Source: Streptomyces violascens (GTDB lineage Bacteria; Actinomycetota; Actinomycetes; Streptomycetales; Streptomycetaceae). From it: a stretch of DNA of 64,000 nucleotides. The notes beneath the pieces are model-generated. The model was not told the DNA's origin and did no database searches. It saw only the letters and a program-made list of their open reading frames with translations. Shown piece after piece: positions 7,573 through 16,665 of the stretch. Position 1 is the stretch's first letter. Every line of letters starts with the position of its first letter. The stretch covers positions 372,001 to 436,000 of the forward strand of contig NZ_BMUA01000002.1 of the NCBI RefSeq assembly GCF_014649955.1, given 5' to 3'. Position numbers and translations under genes: made by a program.

Positions 7573-8331
7573 GTGTCGGACCCCATGCGCCCCCGCGCCT
7601 CCCTCCGTACCGCCGTGGTCTGGGAGGTCCTCAAGGAAGCGCTCGACCGCCGGGTCGAGGCGACCGGGCGCGAGGCCCTGGACGTGCTCGACACCGGTGG
7701 CGGCTCCGGCAACTTCGCGGTGCCGCTGGCCGCCCTCGGACACCGGGTCACGGTGGTCGACCCCAGCCCCAACGCACTGTTCGCACTGGAGCGCAGGGCC
7801 GCCGAGGCAGGGGTCGCCGAGCGGGTCCAGGGCGTCCAGGGCGACGTCCTCGGCCTCTTCGACGTGGTCGAGCGCGGAGGCTACGACGCGGTGCTGTGCC
7901 ACGGCGTCCTGGAGTACGTCGAGGACCCGGCGGAAGGCGTGCGCAACGCGGTGGACGCGCTGCGTCCGCAGGGCGCGCTCAGCCTGCTCGCCGCGGGCCT
8001 GGGCGGCGCGGTGCTCTCCCGCGCGCTCGCCGGACACTTCACCGAGGCCCGCCACGCGCTGTCCGACCCGGCAGGCCGCTGGGGCGCGGGCGACCCGGTC
8101 CCGCACCGGTTCACCGCCGAGCAGCTCACCGAGCTCGTCGGCGGCGCCGGGGCCACCGCCGGGTCGGTGCACGGCGTGCGGGTCTTCGCCGACCTGGTCC
8201 CCGGCGTCCTGGTGGACACCGAGCCGGGCGCCCTGGACGCGCTCCTCAAGCTGGAGGCCGCGGCTGCCGAACTGCCCGCCTTCCACGCCGTCGCCACCCA
8301 GCTGCATGTACTGGGCGAGAAGCGCGGCTGA
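7573..8331 (+). CDS. Class I SAM-dependent methyltransferase
   Basis: The GTG at 7573 follows GAGGAG at a suitable distance, giving 252 residues; a longer in-frame start at 7507 lacks a ribosome binding site. Motif I is VLDTGGGSGNFAVPLA (D40 to G46), the second-strand acid is in VTVVDPSP, and YDAVLCHGVLEYVEDP is the motif IV region with the usual post-motif helix. This is a standard Rossmann-fold methyltransferase, and its substrate (small molecule, tRNA or protein) is not evident. It lies between the HEPN gene and the DUF3040 gene, about 165 bases after the former. Confidence 0.85.
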   Translation: MSDPMRPRASLRTAVVWEVLKEALDRRVEATGREALDVLDTGGGSGNFAVPLAALGHRVTVVDPSPNALFALERRAAEAGVAERVQGVQGDVLGLFDVVERGGYDAVLCHGVLEYVEDPAEGVRNAVDALRPQGALSLLAAGLGGAVLSRALAGHFTEARHALSDPAGRWGAGDPVPHRFTAEQLTELVGGAGATAGSVHGVRVFADLVPGVLVDTEPGALDALLKLEAAAAELPAFHAVATQLHVLGEKRG

Positions 8332-8528
8332 CCCCGCTCCGCCCGTCCCCGGCGGGCTGATCAGCGACGCTGTGCTGCATGGAGTACGCCACAGGCCCCC
8401 CGATCGGCGGCTTCGCCCCGTATGATCGGGGGACACCGTCCGGCATGACGGATCGGCTGATGGGGAATTGAATCTCCACAGCCGAGCCGATGTGGCGGCC
8501 CGGCTGGCGAATTGGCGTAGAGGGCGGG

Positions 8529-8557
8529 TTTCACGGGGGCGATTCCCTGCCTATCCT
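8529..8557 (+). promoter_or_regulatory. Promoter candidate for the DUF3040 gene
   Basis: TTTCAC at 8529-8534 and TATCCT at 8552-8557 are separated by 17 bases. This gives a start of transcription near 8564 and a leader of about 44 bases before the GTG at 8608. The remainder of the 276-base gap after the methyltransferase holds another isolated TATGAT (8421) without a matching -35. Confidence 0.4.
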
Positions 8558-8607
8558 GAAGGGGCCGCATCCGGTCGCCCCCCGCGACCGACGAGTAGGA
8601 GGACTCC

Positions 8608-8994
8608 GTGCCGCTCTCGGAGCACGAGCAGCGCATGCTCGAGCAGATGGAGCGAGCGCTGTACGCCGAAGATCCCAAGTTCGCGACAGCGCTTGAGGGA
8701 AGCGGGCTGCGTACATACACCCGGCGACGGGTCTACCAGGCGGTCTTTGGCTTCCTGGTGGGTATCGCGCTCCTCATGACCGGTGTCATGACCCAGATCT
8801 GGATCAGTGTGGTGGGCTTCCTCGTCATGCTCGGATGTGCGGTGCTCGCGGTCACCGGCTGGCGCAAGGCGCCGCGTCCCGGTGAACAGGCGCGTGCGGG
8901 TGGTTCCGCCGCGCCGCGGCAGGCCCGGCAGCGGCGCTCGATGATGGACCGGATCGAGCAGCGCTGGCAGCGGCGTCGCGACGAGGGGCGCTAG
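8608..8994 (+). CDS. DUF3040 family small membrane protein
   Basis: The 128-residue product starts MPLSEHEQRMLEQMERALYAEDPKF, the characteristic DUF3040 opening. Two adjacent membrane helices follow (about residues 47-84) and then a basic cytoplasmic tail ending QRWQRRRDEGR. The GTG has AGGAGG just upstream. From memory, genes of this family are found next to the dcw cluster in many actinobacteria, including mycobacteria, which suggests but does not prove a role in growth or division. A very strong terminator follows the stop codon. Confidence 0.9.
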   Translation: MPLSEHEQRMLEQMERALYAEDPKFATALEGSGLRTYTRRRVYQAVFGFLVGIALLMTGVMTQIWISVVGFLVMLGCAVLAVTGWRKAPRPGEQARAGGSAAPRQARQRRSMMDRIEQRWQRRRDEGR

Positions 8995-9019
8995 CCCCGC
9001 CCCGTTCTGACCTGTACCG

Positions 9020-9054
9020 AGGGGCGGTCACCTTCTTGAGGTGACCGCCCCTTT
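9020..9054. terminator. Terminator after the DUF3040 gene
   Basis: AGGGGCGGTCACC (9020-9032) pairs perfectly with 9040-9052 around the loop TTCTTGA, giving a 13-bp stem followed by TT. It lies 25 bases after the DUF3040 stop and also faces the end of the minus-strand transglutaminase gene, so it may act in both directions. Confidence 0.8.
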
Positions 9055-9113
9055 GGCATACCCAGGTCCGTGGGGTGCGCCCCAGGCCCGTCGTTCGGCT
9101 GCGGGCCGCCGGT

Positions 9114-9139
9114 GGCTGGTCGCGCAGTTCCCCGCGCCC
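9114..9139. repeat. Dispersed intergenic repeat, copy 1
   Basis: This 26-base segment, beginning GGCTGGTCGCGCAGTTCCCC, is identical to 33140-33165. It lies in the 150-base gap between the DUF3040 terminator and the end of the transglutaminase gene. I recall this sequence as a frequently repeated intergenic motif in Streptomyces genomes; its function is unknown. Confidence 0.7.
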
Positions 9140-9204
9140 TCGGCAGTGTTGGTCCTGGCCGGCACCGGCACCTTCAGCACGGGGCGGAGCCCCAGGGCGG
9201 ACGC

Positions 9205-11640
9205 TCAGGTGCCGGATGCGGGTTCCGGCGGGGTCTCCTTGCCCCGGCGGGGGCGTAGGCGCTCGGCCAGGGCCTGCGTGCGGACCGCCACTCCCGCCCT
9301 CGCCCGTTCCCAGCGTCGCGACAGGGACCAGATCACCCTGACGGCTGAGCGCGGGGCGAGAATTGCTCGCAGGGACAGCCACCGGCCCGCCGCTGCCTGC
9401 AGGCCGGCTGCCACCCGGGTCACGTCGTCCGCCAGGCCCGGGGTGGGCCGGGGCTCCGGGGCGTACAGGACCTGCTCCACCGCGGCCGCCGCCCGGTGGA
9501 CGGACTCGGCCGCCGGGCCGTCGAGGCGGCCCAGGCGGATCACCCGCGCCGCCGCCTTGCGGGGCGTCCGGGAGTCGTCGGGCGCGATGCCGTAGTCCCA
9601 GGCCGTGTCGGTGATCTCCTGCCAGGCCGCGAGCGTACGGGCCACCGCGTCGGCCGGGGTGCGCCCGCCCGAGCCGAGCCGCCGGGCCCGCACCCGCCTG
9701 CGCCACAGCAGGGGCAGCAGCGGCAGGACGAGCAGCGCGGCCACTCCCAGGGCACTACCGACCAGGGCCGAGGCCGAGGGACCGCTGTCCGTCGGGCCCG
9801 CGACGCCCCCCGCGGCCGAGGGGCCGCAGTCGCCCAGGCGTCGTGCGCTGGGCGGGCAGGAATCCGTGGCGGAGGGCGCCGCCGAGGGCTGCGCCGAGGC
9901 GCGCTTGGACGGTTCGGCCGGGCTGCTCGGGCCGCCCGCCGGGGCCTGCTGCCGGGTGTAGTCGGGGACGGAACCCCGCGTCGGCGTCGGCTCGAAACGG
10001 GTCCAGCCCACGCCCTCGAAGTACAGCTCGGGCCAGGCGTGCGCGTCGCGCAGGCCCACCGACATCGTGCCGTCCGGACGCGCCGCGCCGGGCGTGAAGC
10101 CGACCGCGACCCGGGCCGGGATGCCCAGCGTGCGGGCCATCGCGGCCATCGAGAAGGAGAAGTGGACGCAGAAGCCCTCCTTTTCCTTGAGGAAGCCCGC
10201 GATCGCCTCGGTGCCGCTGCCCGACTGGACGTGCGTGTTGTACGTGAAGCCGCCGCTGGTGGAGAACCAGTCCTGGAGCTTGACGGCCTTCTCGTAGTTG
10301 TTCGCGGCGCCGCTGGTGACCTGCCGCGCGGTCGCGCTCACCACGGAAGGCAGCGAGTCGGGGACCCGGGTGTACTCCCTCAGGAGGTCCGCGGACGGAC
10401 TCGGGGCATCCGCCAGCTGGGCCGCCGTCGGCCGCACCAGGAGGCTGGAGACCGTGTACTGCGCGCCCCGGGTCGTCTGCTTGCGGTCGCCCACCAGGGT
10501 CCGCCCGACCGGCTCGAACCGCCAGTCGCCCTTGATCTTGACCTGGGTCGCGGGGAACGGCATCGGCAGCCAGCTCTGCGCGTACCAGCCGGCCGCCGAG
10601 ATGCTGGTCTGCACCTCGGTGGTCGCGACCGCCGTGCTCAGCCCGTCCGGCTTCGGCAGCGGATCGGGCACGTCCTTGATGTGCCGTTCCGAGGACTTCC
10701 AGGACGCCCCGTCGAACTCGTCGAGAGCGACGATCCGCAGGTACATCTCCTTGGTGTCCTGAGCGTTGGTGTTGTACCGCATCACCTCGCGGTCCTCGGG
10801 CTGGTTCAGGCTGTTCTGCAGCGACACCAGCGGGTTGACCGCGGAGATGGTCCCGCCGGCTCCGTCCCCGCCGCCACCGCCGCCGGCCCCGCCGAGCAGC
10901 CCGCTGTCCAGCGCGGGCAGCATCGCCGGGATCACCAGCGCGATGCCGAGCGCGAGCGCCCCGATGCGCCGCCCGGTGCGGACCGGGGCCAGCGGCGCGT
11001 TGTTCTCGAACACGCTCTGCTGAGGCCGGCCGGGTGCCCGCGCGGCGCCGCCGAAGACCCGCCCCCACTGCGACAGCCGGTCGCGGCCCTCGGCGAGCAG
11101 AAGCAACAGATAGCCGGCGGCCGCGAGCACGAACCAGAGCCAGCTCGCGCCGCCCCCGGAGAGCCCCGCGGCCACCGAGTACAGCGCGAGCAGAGGCAGG
11201 CCCGCCGGGGCCGCGCTGCGGAACGTCACCGCGAGCGCGTCCACCGCGAGGCCGATGATCAGCACCCCGCCGACCATCATCAGCCGGATCCCCGGGGTGG
11301 CCGGCGCCGGGATCGCGTACTGCCCGACGTCCGAAGTGCCTTGCTGGAGAAGGGAGTTGAGATGCTGGAAGGCTTCGGGGCCGGGCAGCAGCCCGCCGAT
11401 CGCCTGCTGGCGCGCGAACACCAGCGTCACCATCAACAGCGCCACCACGGCCTGGGCGAGCACGGTCAGCGGCCGGGCCAGCGGCACCCGCCGGGCCAGC
11501 GCGCCGACCCCGCTCAGGATCGCGAGCAGGAACGCGGCCTGGAGGATCCAGCTCGCCGGGTCGACCAGCGGCAGCATCGAGCACGCCGCCATCACCGTGG
11601 CCGCGTAGGCGCACAGCGCCAGCCGTCCGCGCCCGCTCAT
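9205..11640 (-). CDS. TgpA-like transmembrane transglutaminase
   Basis: The 811-residue protein starts at the ATG of an ATGA overlap with the DUF58 gene, with AGGGGGAT just upstream. It has about six N-terminal membrane helices (residues 1-260), an extracytoplasmic transglutaminase-like core, one more membrane helix, and a cytoplasmic C-terminal DUF4129-like region (AWQEITDTAWDYGIAPDD). The active-site residues are Cys491 (GFCVHFSFSMAAMARTLG) and His534 (RDAHAWPELYF). Glu550 in WTRFEPTP sits where many families have Asp. It is the third gene of a MoxR-DUF58-TgpA operon, a module thought to assemble or modify cell-envelope proteins. The substrate is unknown. Confidence 0.88.
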   Translation of the reverse strand: MSGRGRLALCAYAATVMAACSMLPLVDPASWILQAAFLLAILSGVGALARRVPLARPLTVLAQAVVALLMVTLVFARQQAIGGLLPGPEAFQHLNSLLQQGTSDVGQYAIPAPATPGIRLMMVGGVLIIGLAVDALAVTFRSAAPAGLPLLALYSVAAGLSGGGASWLWFVLAAAGYLLLLLAEGRDRLSQWGRVFGGAARAPGRPQQSVFENNAPLAPVRTGRRIGALALGIALVIPAMLPALDSGLLGGAGGGGGGDGAGGTISAVNPLVSLQNSLNQPEDREVMRYNTNAQDTKEMYLRIVALDEFDGASWKSSERHIKDVPDPLPKPDGLSTAVATTEVQTSISAAGWYAQSWLPMPFPATQVKIKGDWRFEPVGRTLVGDRKQTTRGAQYTVSSLLVRPTAAQLADAPSPSADLLREYTRVPDSLPSVVSATARQVTSGAANNYEKAVKLQDWFSTSGGFTYNTHVQSGSGTEAIAGFLKEKEGFCVHFSFSMAAMARTLGIPARVAVGFTPGAARPDGTMSVGLRDAHAWPELYFEGVGWTRFEPTPTRGSVPDYTRQQAPAGGPSSPAEPSKRASAQPSAAPSATDSCPPSARRLGDCGPSAAGGVAGPTDSGPSASALVGSALGVAALLVLPLLPLLWRRRVRARRLGSGGRTPADAVARTLAAWQEITDTAWDYGIAPDDSRTPRKAAARVIRLGRLDGPAAESVHRAAAAVEQVLYAPEPRPTPGLADDVTRVAAGLQAAAGRWLSLRAILAPRSAVRVIWSLSRRWERARAGVAVRTQALAERLRPRRGKETPPEPASGT

Positions 11641-13003
11641 GACCATCCCCCTGCCGTGCCGGCCGCGCCGCCGGGCGCCGCTCCCGCCTTCGTACGTTCC
11701 TGGCCCGCCAAGCGCCACAGCTCCGGCAGGGCCGCTCCCGGACGCACCGCGAGCGCCGTCCAGCCCGACTCGCGCAGCAGCCGCAGCCGCTCCTCGACCG
11801 GGCCGCGCGCCTCGGAGCCGTGCATCCACAGACCGCTGTCGAGCACGAAGGCGACCGCCGCGCCGCTGCGCCGCCGCATCTTCGCCGCGACCGCCGCCTG
11901 CTCCTCGTCGAGGTCGCCGAAGAACCCGATGAGCAGCCCCTCGTTGCCGCCGCGCAGCACGTCGTACGCGCGCGAGAGGCCGCCGCCGTCGGAGTGGTCG
12001 ACGACCGCGAGGGTGTCCATCATCAGCCCGGCCGAGTCCGAGGAGTCCTGGGTGGAGCCGGCGAACCCGCCCGCGCCCTCGCCGGGCACCGAACTGCCGG
12101 TGTCGGTCAAAAGCCGTACGGAGAAGCCCCGTTCCAGCATGTGCACCAGCGCGGAGGCCGCACCCGCGACCGCCCACTCGAAGGCCGAGTCGGGGCCCGC
12201 GCCCGCGTACGCGATGTCCCGGGTGTCGAGCAGCACCGTGCAGCGGGCCCGCTGCGGCTGCTCCTCGCGGCGCACCATCAGCTCGCCGTAGCGGGCGGTG
12301 GAGCGCCAGTGCACCCGGCGCAGGTCGTCGCCGTGCCGGTATTCGCGCGGAATGACGTCGTCCTCACCGGCGAGCGCGAGCGAGCGGTGCCGCCCGTCGC
12401 CGTACCCGGCGGCCTCGCCGGACAGCCGCACCGGCGGCAGCGGCTCGGTACGGGGGATCACGGTCAGCGTGTCGTACGCGCTGAAGGCGCGGGTCAGCTC
12501 GCACATCCCGAAGGGGTCGGTGAGCCGCAGCTGCAACGGGCCGAGGGGATAGCGCCCGCGCAGGTCGGAGCGCACCCGGTAGGAGACCTCGCGCTTGCCG
12601 CCCGCCTCGACCCGGTCCAGGACGAAGCGGGGGCGCGGGCCGAGCACGTACGGCACCCGGTCCTGGAGCATGAGCAGGCCGGTGGGCAGCCGCGAGACGT
12701 TGTCGATGCGCAGCTGGACCCGGGCCTCGGCGCCGGCCGGGACCCGGCCGGGGGCGAGCTTGCGGCTGCCCGCGACGCGGTAGCGGGTGCGGTAGAGCAC
12801 GACCGTGCAGACCAGCGGCAGCACGGCGAGCAGCAGTCCGACCCGCAGCAGGTCCTCCTGGCCGAGCACGAAGGCGCAGATCGCGGCGGCGATGCCGGCC
12901 GCGAGGAAGGAACGGCCGCGGGTGGTCAGGCCGGCGAAGGCGGCCCACAGTCCGCCCATGGCCTGATCCTCGGCGGACTCGGCGGGGAGCCCCCCGGCCG
13001 CCA

Positions 13004-13007
<4 letters not shown>
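11637..13007 (-). CDS. DUF58 (von Willebrand A-like) membrane-anchored protein
   Basis: The 456-residue protein begins with two membrane helices (about residues 33-70). An immunoglobulin-like segment (RVQLRIDNVSRLPTGLLMLQDRVP) follows. The DUF58 core reads DDVIPREYRHGDDLRRVHWRSTARYGELMVRREEQ, followed by TVLLDTRD, a vWA-like strand. DUF58 proteins are partners of MoxR AAA+ ATPases. The start is either GTG 13007 or ATG 13004, and both overlap the moxR stop. The C-terminus overlaps the transglutaminase start as ATGA. The three genes are clearly one operon. Confidence 0.87.
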
Positions 13008-14014
<1,007 letters not shown>

Positions 14015-14215
14015 CCGGCCCTCCTCGGCCCTTTCATACGGGCCGATGCACTGCGAACGGCCCGGCCCACCCCGGAATACGGACAGCGCGGCCGAACGGT
14101 TCGGACCGGTGTCACTTCCGCATTCTTGTTGCCGTTACCGCGTCGTGTCACTCGCCTGTGGACAACTGCGGGGGATTGATTGTGAGTTGTCCCCCTATTT
14201 CCGTTCCTGTGATCG

Positions 14216-14782
14216 TCAGACGACCGGATCGATTTCCCGCAGCAGGCCCGTCGTCACGTCGAAGACGAAGCCGCGCACGTCCTCGGTGTGCGGCAGGAAC
14301 GGCGAGGTCCGCACCCGCTGCATGGACTGGCGTACGTCCTGGTCGACGTCGCGGAACGACTCGACGGCCCAGGCCGGCCGCTGCCCGACCTCGTCCTCCA
14401 GCTCGTGCCGGAAGTCCTCGGTGAGGGCTTCGAGACCACAGCCGGTGTGGTGGACCAGCATGATGCTCGTCGTGCCGAGCGCCCGCTGGCTGATGGTGAG
14501 GGAGCGGATCACGTCATCGGTGACCACACCGCCCGCGTTGCGGATGGTGTGGCAGTCGCCGAGTTCGAGACCGAGCGCCGCGTGCAGGTCGAGCCGGGCA
14601 TCCATGCAGGCCACGACGGCGACGTGAAGGACGGGACGAGCGTCCATGCCGGGGTCGCGGAACGCGGCGGCGTACCGGCGGTTCGCCTCGACGAGCCGGT
14701 CGGTCACCGTCCCCCCGCCCTGGACGGTCAGGTGCGGACGACGGACAGGGGGCTCTGCGGGTATGTGCGCAGGAGTCGACAT
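14216..14782 (-). CDS. Beta-class carbonic anhydrase
   Basis: The 188-residue protein carries the zinc-site motif CMDARL (C59, D61, R63) and HHTGCG (H112, C115), which are the Cys-His-Cys ligands and Asp-Arg dyad of beta carbonic anhydrases. It would interconvert CO2 and bicarbonate in the cytoplasm. An internal GTG (VTDRLVEANRRY, residue 26) preceded by a G-rich run is an alternative start. The gene is separate from the MoxR operon (about 200 bases downstream of its promoter region) and is divergent from the dcw cluster, with 419 bases between the two start codons. Confidence 0.9.
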   Translation of the reverse strand: MSTPAHIPAEPPVRRPHLTVQGGGTVTDRLVEANRRYAAAFRDPGMDARPVLHVAVVACMDARLDLHAALGLELGDCHTIRNAGGVVTDDVIRSLTISQRALGTTSIMLVHHTGCGLEALTEDFRHELEDEVGQRPAWAVESFRDVDQDVRQSMQRVRTSPFLPHTEDVRGFVFDVTTGLLREIDPVV

Positions 14783-14933
14783 GCATATGACGGTAGCCGC
14801 CACTGATCGTCCAGTCTTGTCATGGGGGCGGAAAAAGACCGTCAACTCGGACGTCTGTGAGGTAACCCACAGGCTCCGCGACGACTCACCCGAACGAGTG
14901 AAAAAAGTGCCCGGCGGCGCGCTGAAGGGTTGA

Positions 14934-14961
14934 TTGACCCGAAGAACGAGTGGACTAAAGT
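14934..14961 (+). promoter_or_regulatory. Promoter candidate for the dcw cluster
   Basis: TTGACC (14934-14939) and TAAAGT (14956-14961) are spaced by 16 bases and point towards rsmH, giving a leader of about 230 bases. In the 14783-15201 gap I see no mraZ-like frame, although MraZ commonly starts this cluster in other bacteria. The other structure in this gap is the leader hairpin at 15152-15187. Confidence 0.45.
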
Positions 14962-15151
14962 GGCGCGAAGTGGGAGCCGTGACACACGGTCTCCCCCTTT
15001 ACGGAATCCCAAGTTTCCGGGGAGCACTCTTTCCCGGACCTACGTTTACCCGCGTGCGCGGCGCACGTACGGCTCGGCCTCCTCCCGCCCACCGGTCGGC
15101 TGACGCCCCTTCCCCGGCGCCAGCCGTTCGTCCCCCACCCCGGGGGAGCGG

Positions 15152-15187
15152 GGATCCGGCACGTATGCGCGACGCTGCGCCGGATCC
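15152..15187 (+). promoter_or_regulatory. Leader hairpin just upstream of the rsmH ribosome binding site
   Basis: GGATCCGGC (15152-15160) pairs perfectly with GCCGGATCC (15179-15187) around an 18-base loop. It ends a few bases before the GAGAGGGCGG ribosome binding site and the TTG start at 15202. It could influence translation of the first cluster gene; there is no T tract for termination. Confidence 0.4.
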
Positions 15188-15201
15188 TTGAGAGGGCGGC
15201 T

Positions 15202-16152
15202 TTGAGCCAGCGACACGTCCCGGTGATGCTCCAGCGATGCTTGGACATGTTGGCCCCGGCCCTGACCCAGCCGGGTGCGGTCGTCGTCGACTGCACCCTC
15301 GGCCTCGGCGGCCACAGCGAGGCACTCCTGACCCAGTTTCCCGAGGCGCGCCTGATCGCCCTCGACCGGGACAAGGAGGCGCTGCGCCTGTCCCGCGAGC
15401 GCCTGGCCCCCTTCGGCGAGCGCGCCACCTTGGTCCACGCCGTCTACGACGAGCTGCCCGAGGTCCTCGAACGTCTCGGCACCCCCCGCGTCCAGGGCGT
15501 CCTGTTCGACCTCGGTGTCTCCTCGATGCAGCTCGACGAGGCCGACCGCGGCTTCGCCTACGCCCAGGACGCGCCCCTGGACATGCGCATGGACCAGTCG
15601 ACCGGCATGAGCGCCGCCGAGGTGCTCAACACCTACCCGGCCGGCGAACTCGTACGGATCCTGCGGGCCTACGGCGAGGAGAAGCAGGCCAAGCGGATCG
15701 TCTCGGCGATCGTCCGCGAGCGCGAGAAGGAGCCGTTCAGCAACAGCGCCCGGCTCGTCGAGCTGATCCGCGACTCGCTGCCGCAGGCCGCCAAGCGCAC
15801 CGGCGGCAACCCGTCCAAGCGCACCTTCCAGGCGCTGCGCATCGAGGTCAACGGTGAACTCGCCAGCGTCGAGCGGGCGATCCCCGCGGCCGTCGAGGCC
15901 ATCGCGGTGGGCGGCCGGGTCGTGGTGCTCTCCTACCAGTCGCTGGAGGACCGCATCGTCAAGCAGGTGTTCGCGGCCGGCGCCGCCAACACCGCGCCGC
16001 CGGGGCTTCCGGTGGTGCCCGAGCGTTACCAGCCGCGGCTCAAGCTCCTCACCCGCGGTGCCGAACTCCCCACGGAGGAGGAGGTCGCCGAGAACCGGCG
16101 CGCGGCCCCCGCCCGGCTCCGGGGGGTCCAGCGGATCAGGGAGGACGTGTGA
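15202..16152 (+). CDS. rsmH: 16S rRNA m4C1402 methyltransferase RsmH (MraW)
   Basis: The 316-residue protein begins [19 protein letters not shown] and has the SAM-binding motif [16 protein letters not shown] (D30 onward), [20 protein letters not shown] and the C-terminal [19 protein letters not shown], all typical of RsmH. It N4-methylates C1402 of 16S rRNA in the decoding site. The start is a TTG preceded by GAGAGGGCGG. It is the first gene of the dcw cluster here and overlaps ftsL by GTGA. Confidence 0.96.
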   Translation: MSQRHVPVMLQRCLDMLAPALTQPGAVVVDCTLGLGGHSEALLTQFPEARLIALDRDKEALRLSRERLAPFGERATLVHAVYDELPEVLERLGTPRVQGVLFDLGVSSMQLDEADRGFAYAQDAPLDMRMDQSTGMSAAEVLNTYPAGELVRILRAYGEEKQAKRIVSAIVREREKEPFSNSARLVELIRDSLPQAAKRTGGNPSKRTFQALRIEVNGELASVERAIPAAVEAIAVGGRVVVLSYQSLEDRIVKQVFAAGAANTAPPGLPVVPERYQPRLKLLTRGAELPTEEEVAENRRAAPARLRGVQRIREDV

Positions 16153-16661
16153 GCAAACCGGCCAGGCAGCTGCGCGGCACGGCCGCGCGGCTCGGCAGGC
16201 TGATGCCTTCGCAGGCGGCCAACAGTGCCGCCCGCACCCCGTTCGTGCTCCTGGTCGTCACGCTCCTCGGCGGCGGACTCATCGTCCTCCTGGTGCTGAA
16301 CTCGGCGCTGAACGCGGGCTCCTTCAAGCTCAGCGAGTACCGCAGACAGACCACGGAACGCACCGACGAACAGCAGGCGCTGCAACGGGACGTGGACGAC
16401 CTGTCCGCCCCCGACGCGCTGTCCCGCCGGGCCGCCGACCTCGGCATGATCCCCGGCGGAAGTCCCGTCTTCCTGGGCCCCGACGGCACCGTCAAGGGCG
16501 CCCTCGCCACTGCGGGCGACCCCTCCCCGGCCGAGGCCGCCGAACCCGCGCCGCTGCCCGTGGCGCAGAACCCCGACTCCGCACGCCCCAAGCACCACAC
16601 CCCGGCCCCCCGGACCCGGCAGTCCGCGAAGACCTCCCCGACCACGGCCCCCGGCAGGTGA
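16149..16661 (+). CDS. ftsL: Cell division protein FtsL
   Basis: The 170-residue bitopic protein has a short cytoplasmic N-terminus, one membrane helix (about residues 31-53, [21 protein letters not shown]), and a coiled-coil-like extracytoplasmic segment ([25 protein letters not shown]) followed by a proline-rich tail. Its position between rsmH and ftsI, and this topology, identify it as FtsL of the FtsQLB complex, even though FtsL sequences are poorly conserved. It overlaps rsmH by GTGA, and the ftsI start is 4 bases after its stop. Confidence 0.9.
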   Translation: MSKPARQLRGTAARLGRLMPSQAANSAARTPFVLLVVTLLGGGLIVLLVLNSALNAGSFKLSEYRRQTTERTDEQQALQRDVDDLSAPDALSRRAADLGMIPGGSPVFLGPDGTVKGALATAGDPSPAEAAEPAPLPVAQNPDSARPKHHTPAPRTRQSAKTSPTTAPGR

Positions 16662-16665
16662 CGCA

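Noticed and set aside
8421..8426. TATGAT as an additional promoter upstream of the DUF3040 gene
   Set aside because: No -35 element at 16-18 bases upstream; the TTTCAC/TATCCT pair downstream is better.
14160..14192. Inverted repeat GGACAACT / AGTTGTCC considered as a terminator
   Set aside because: The 17-base loop and 8-bp stem are weak, and the flanking C run followed by TATTT is on the plus strand, where no gene ends. It might be a protein-binding site for the moxR promoter, but there is nothing to support that.
14783..15201. Search for an mraZ gene upstream of rsmH
   Set aside because: No frame with MraZ-like motifs (SpoVT/AbrB fold repeats) was found on either strand.
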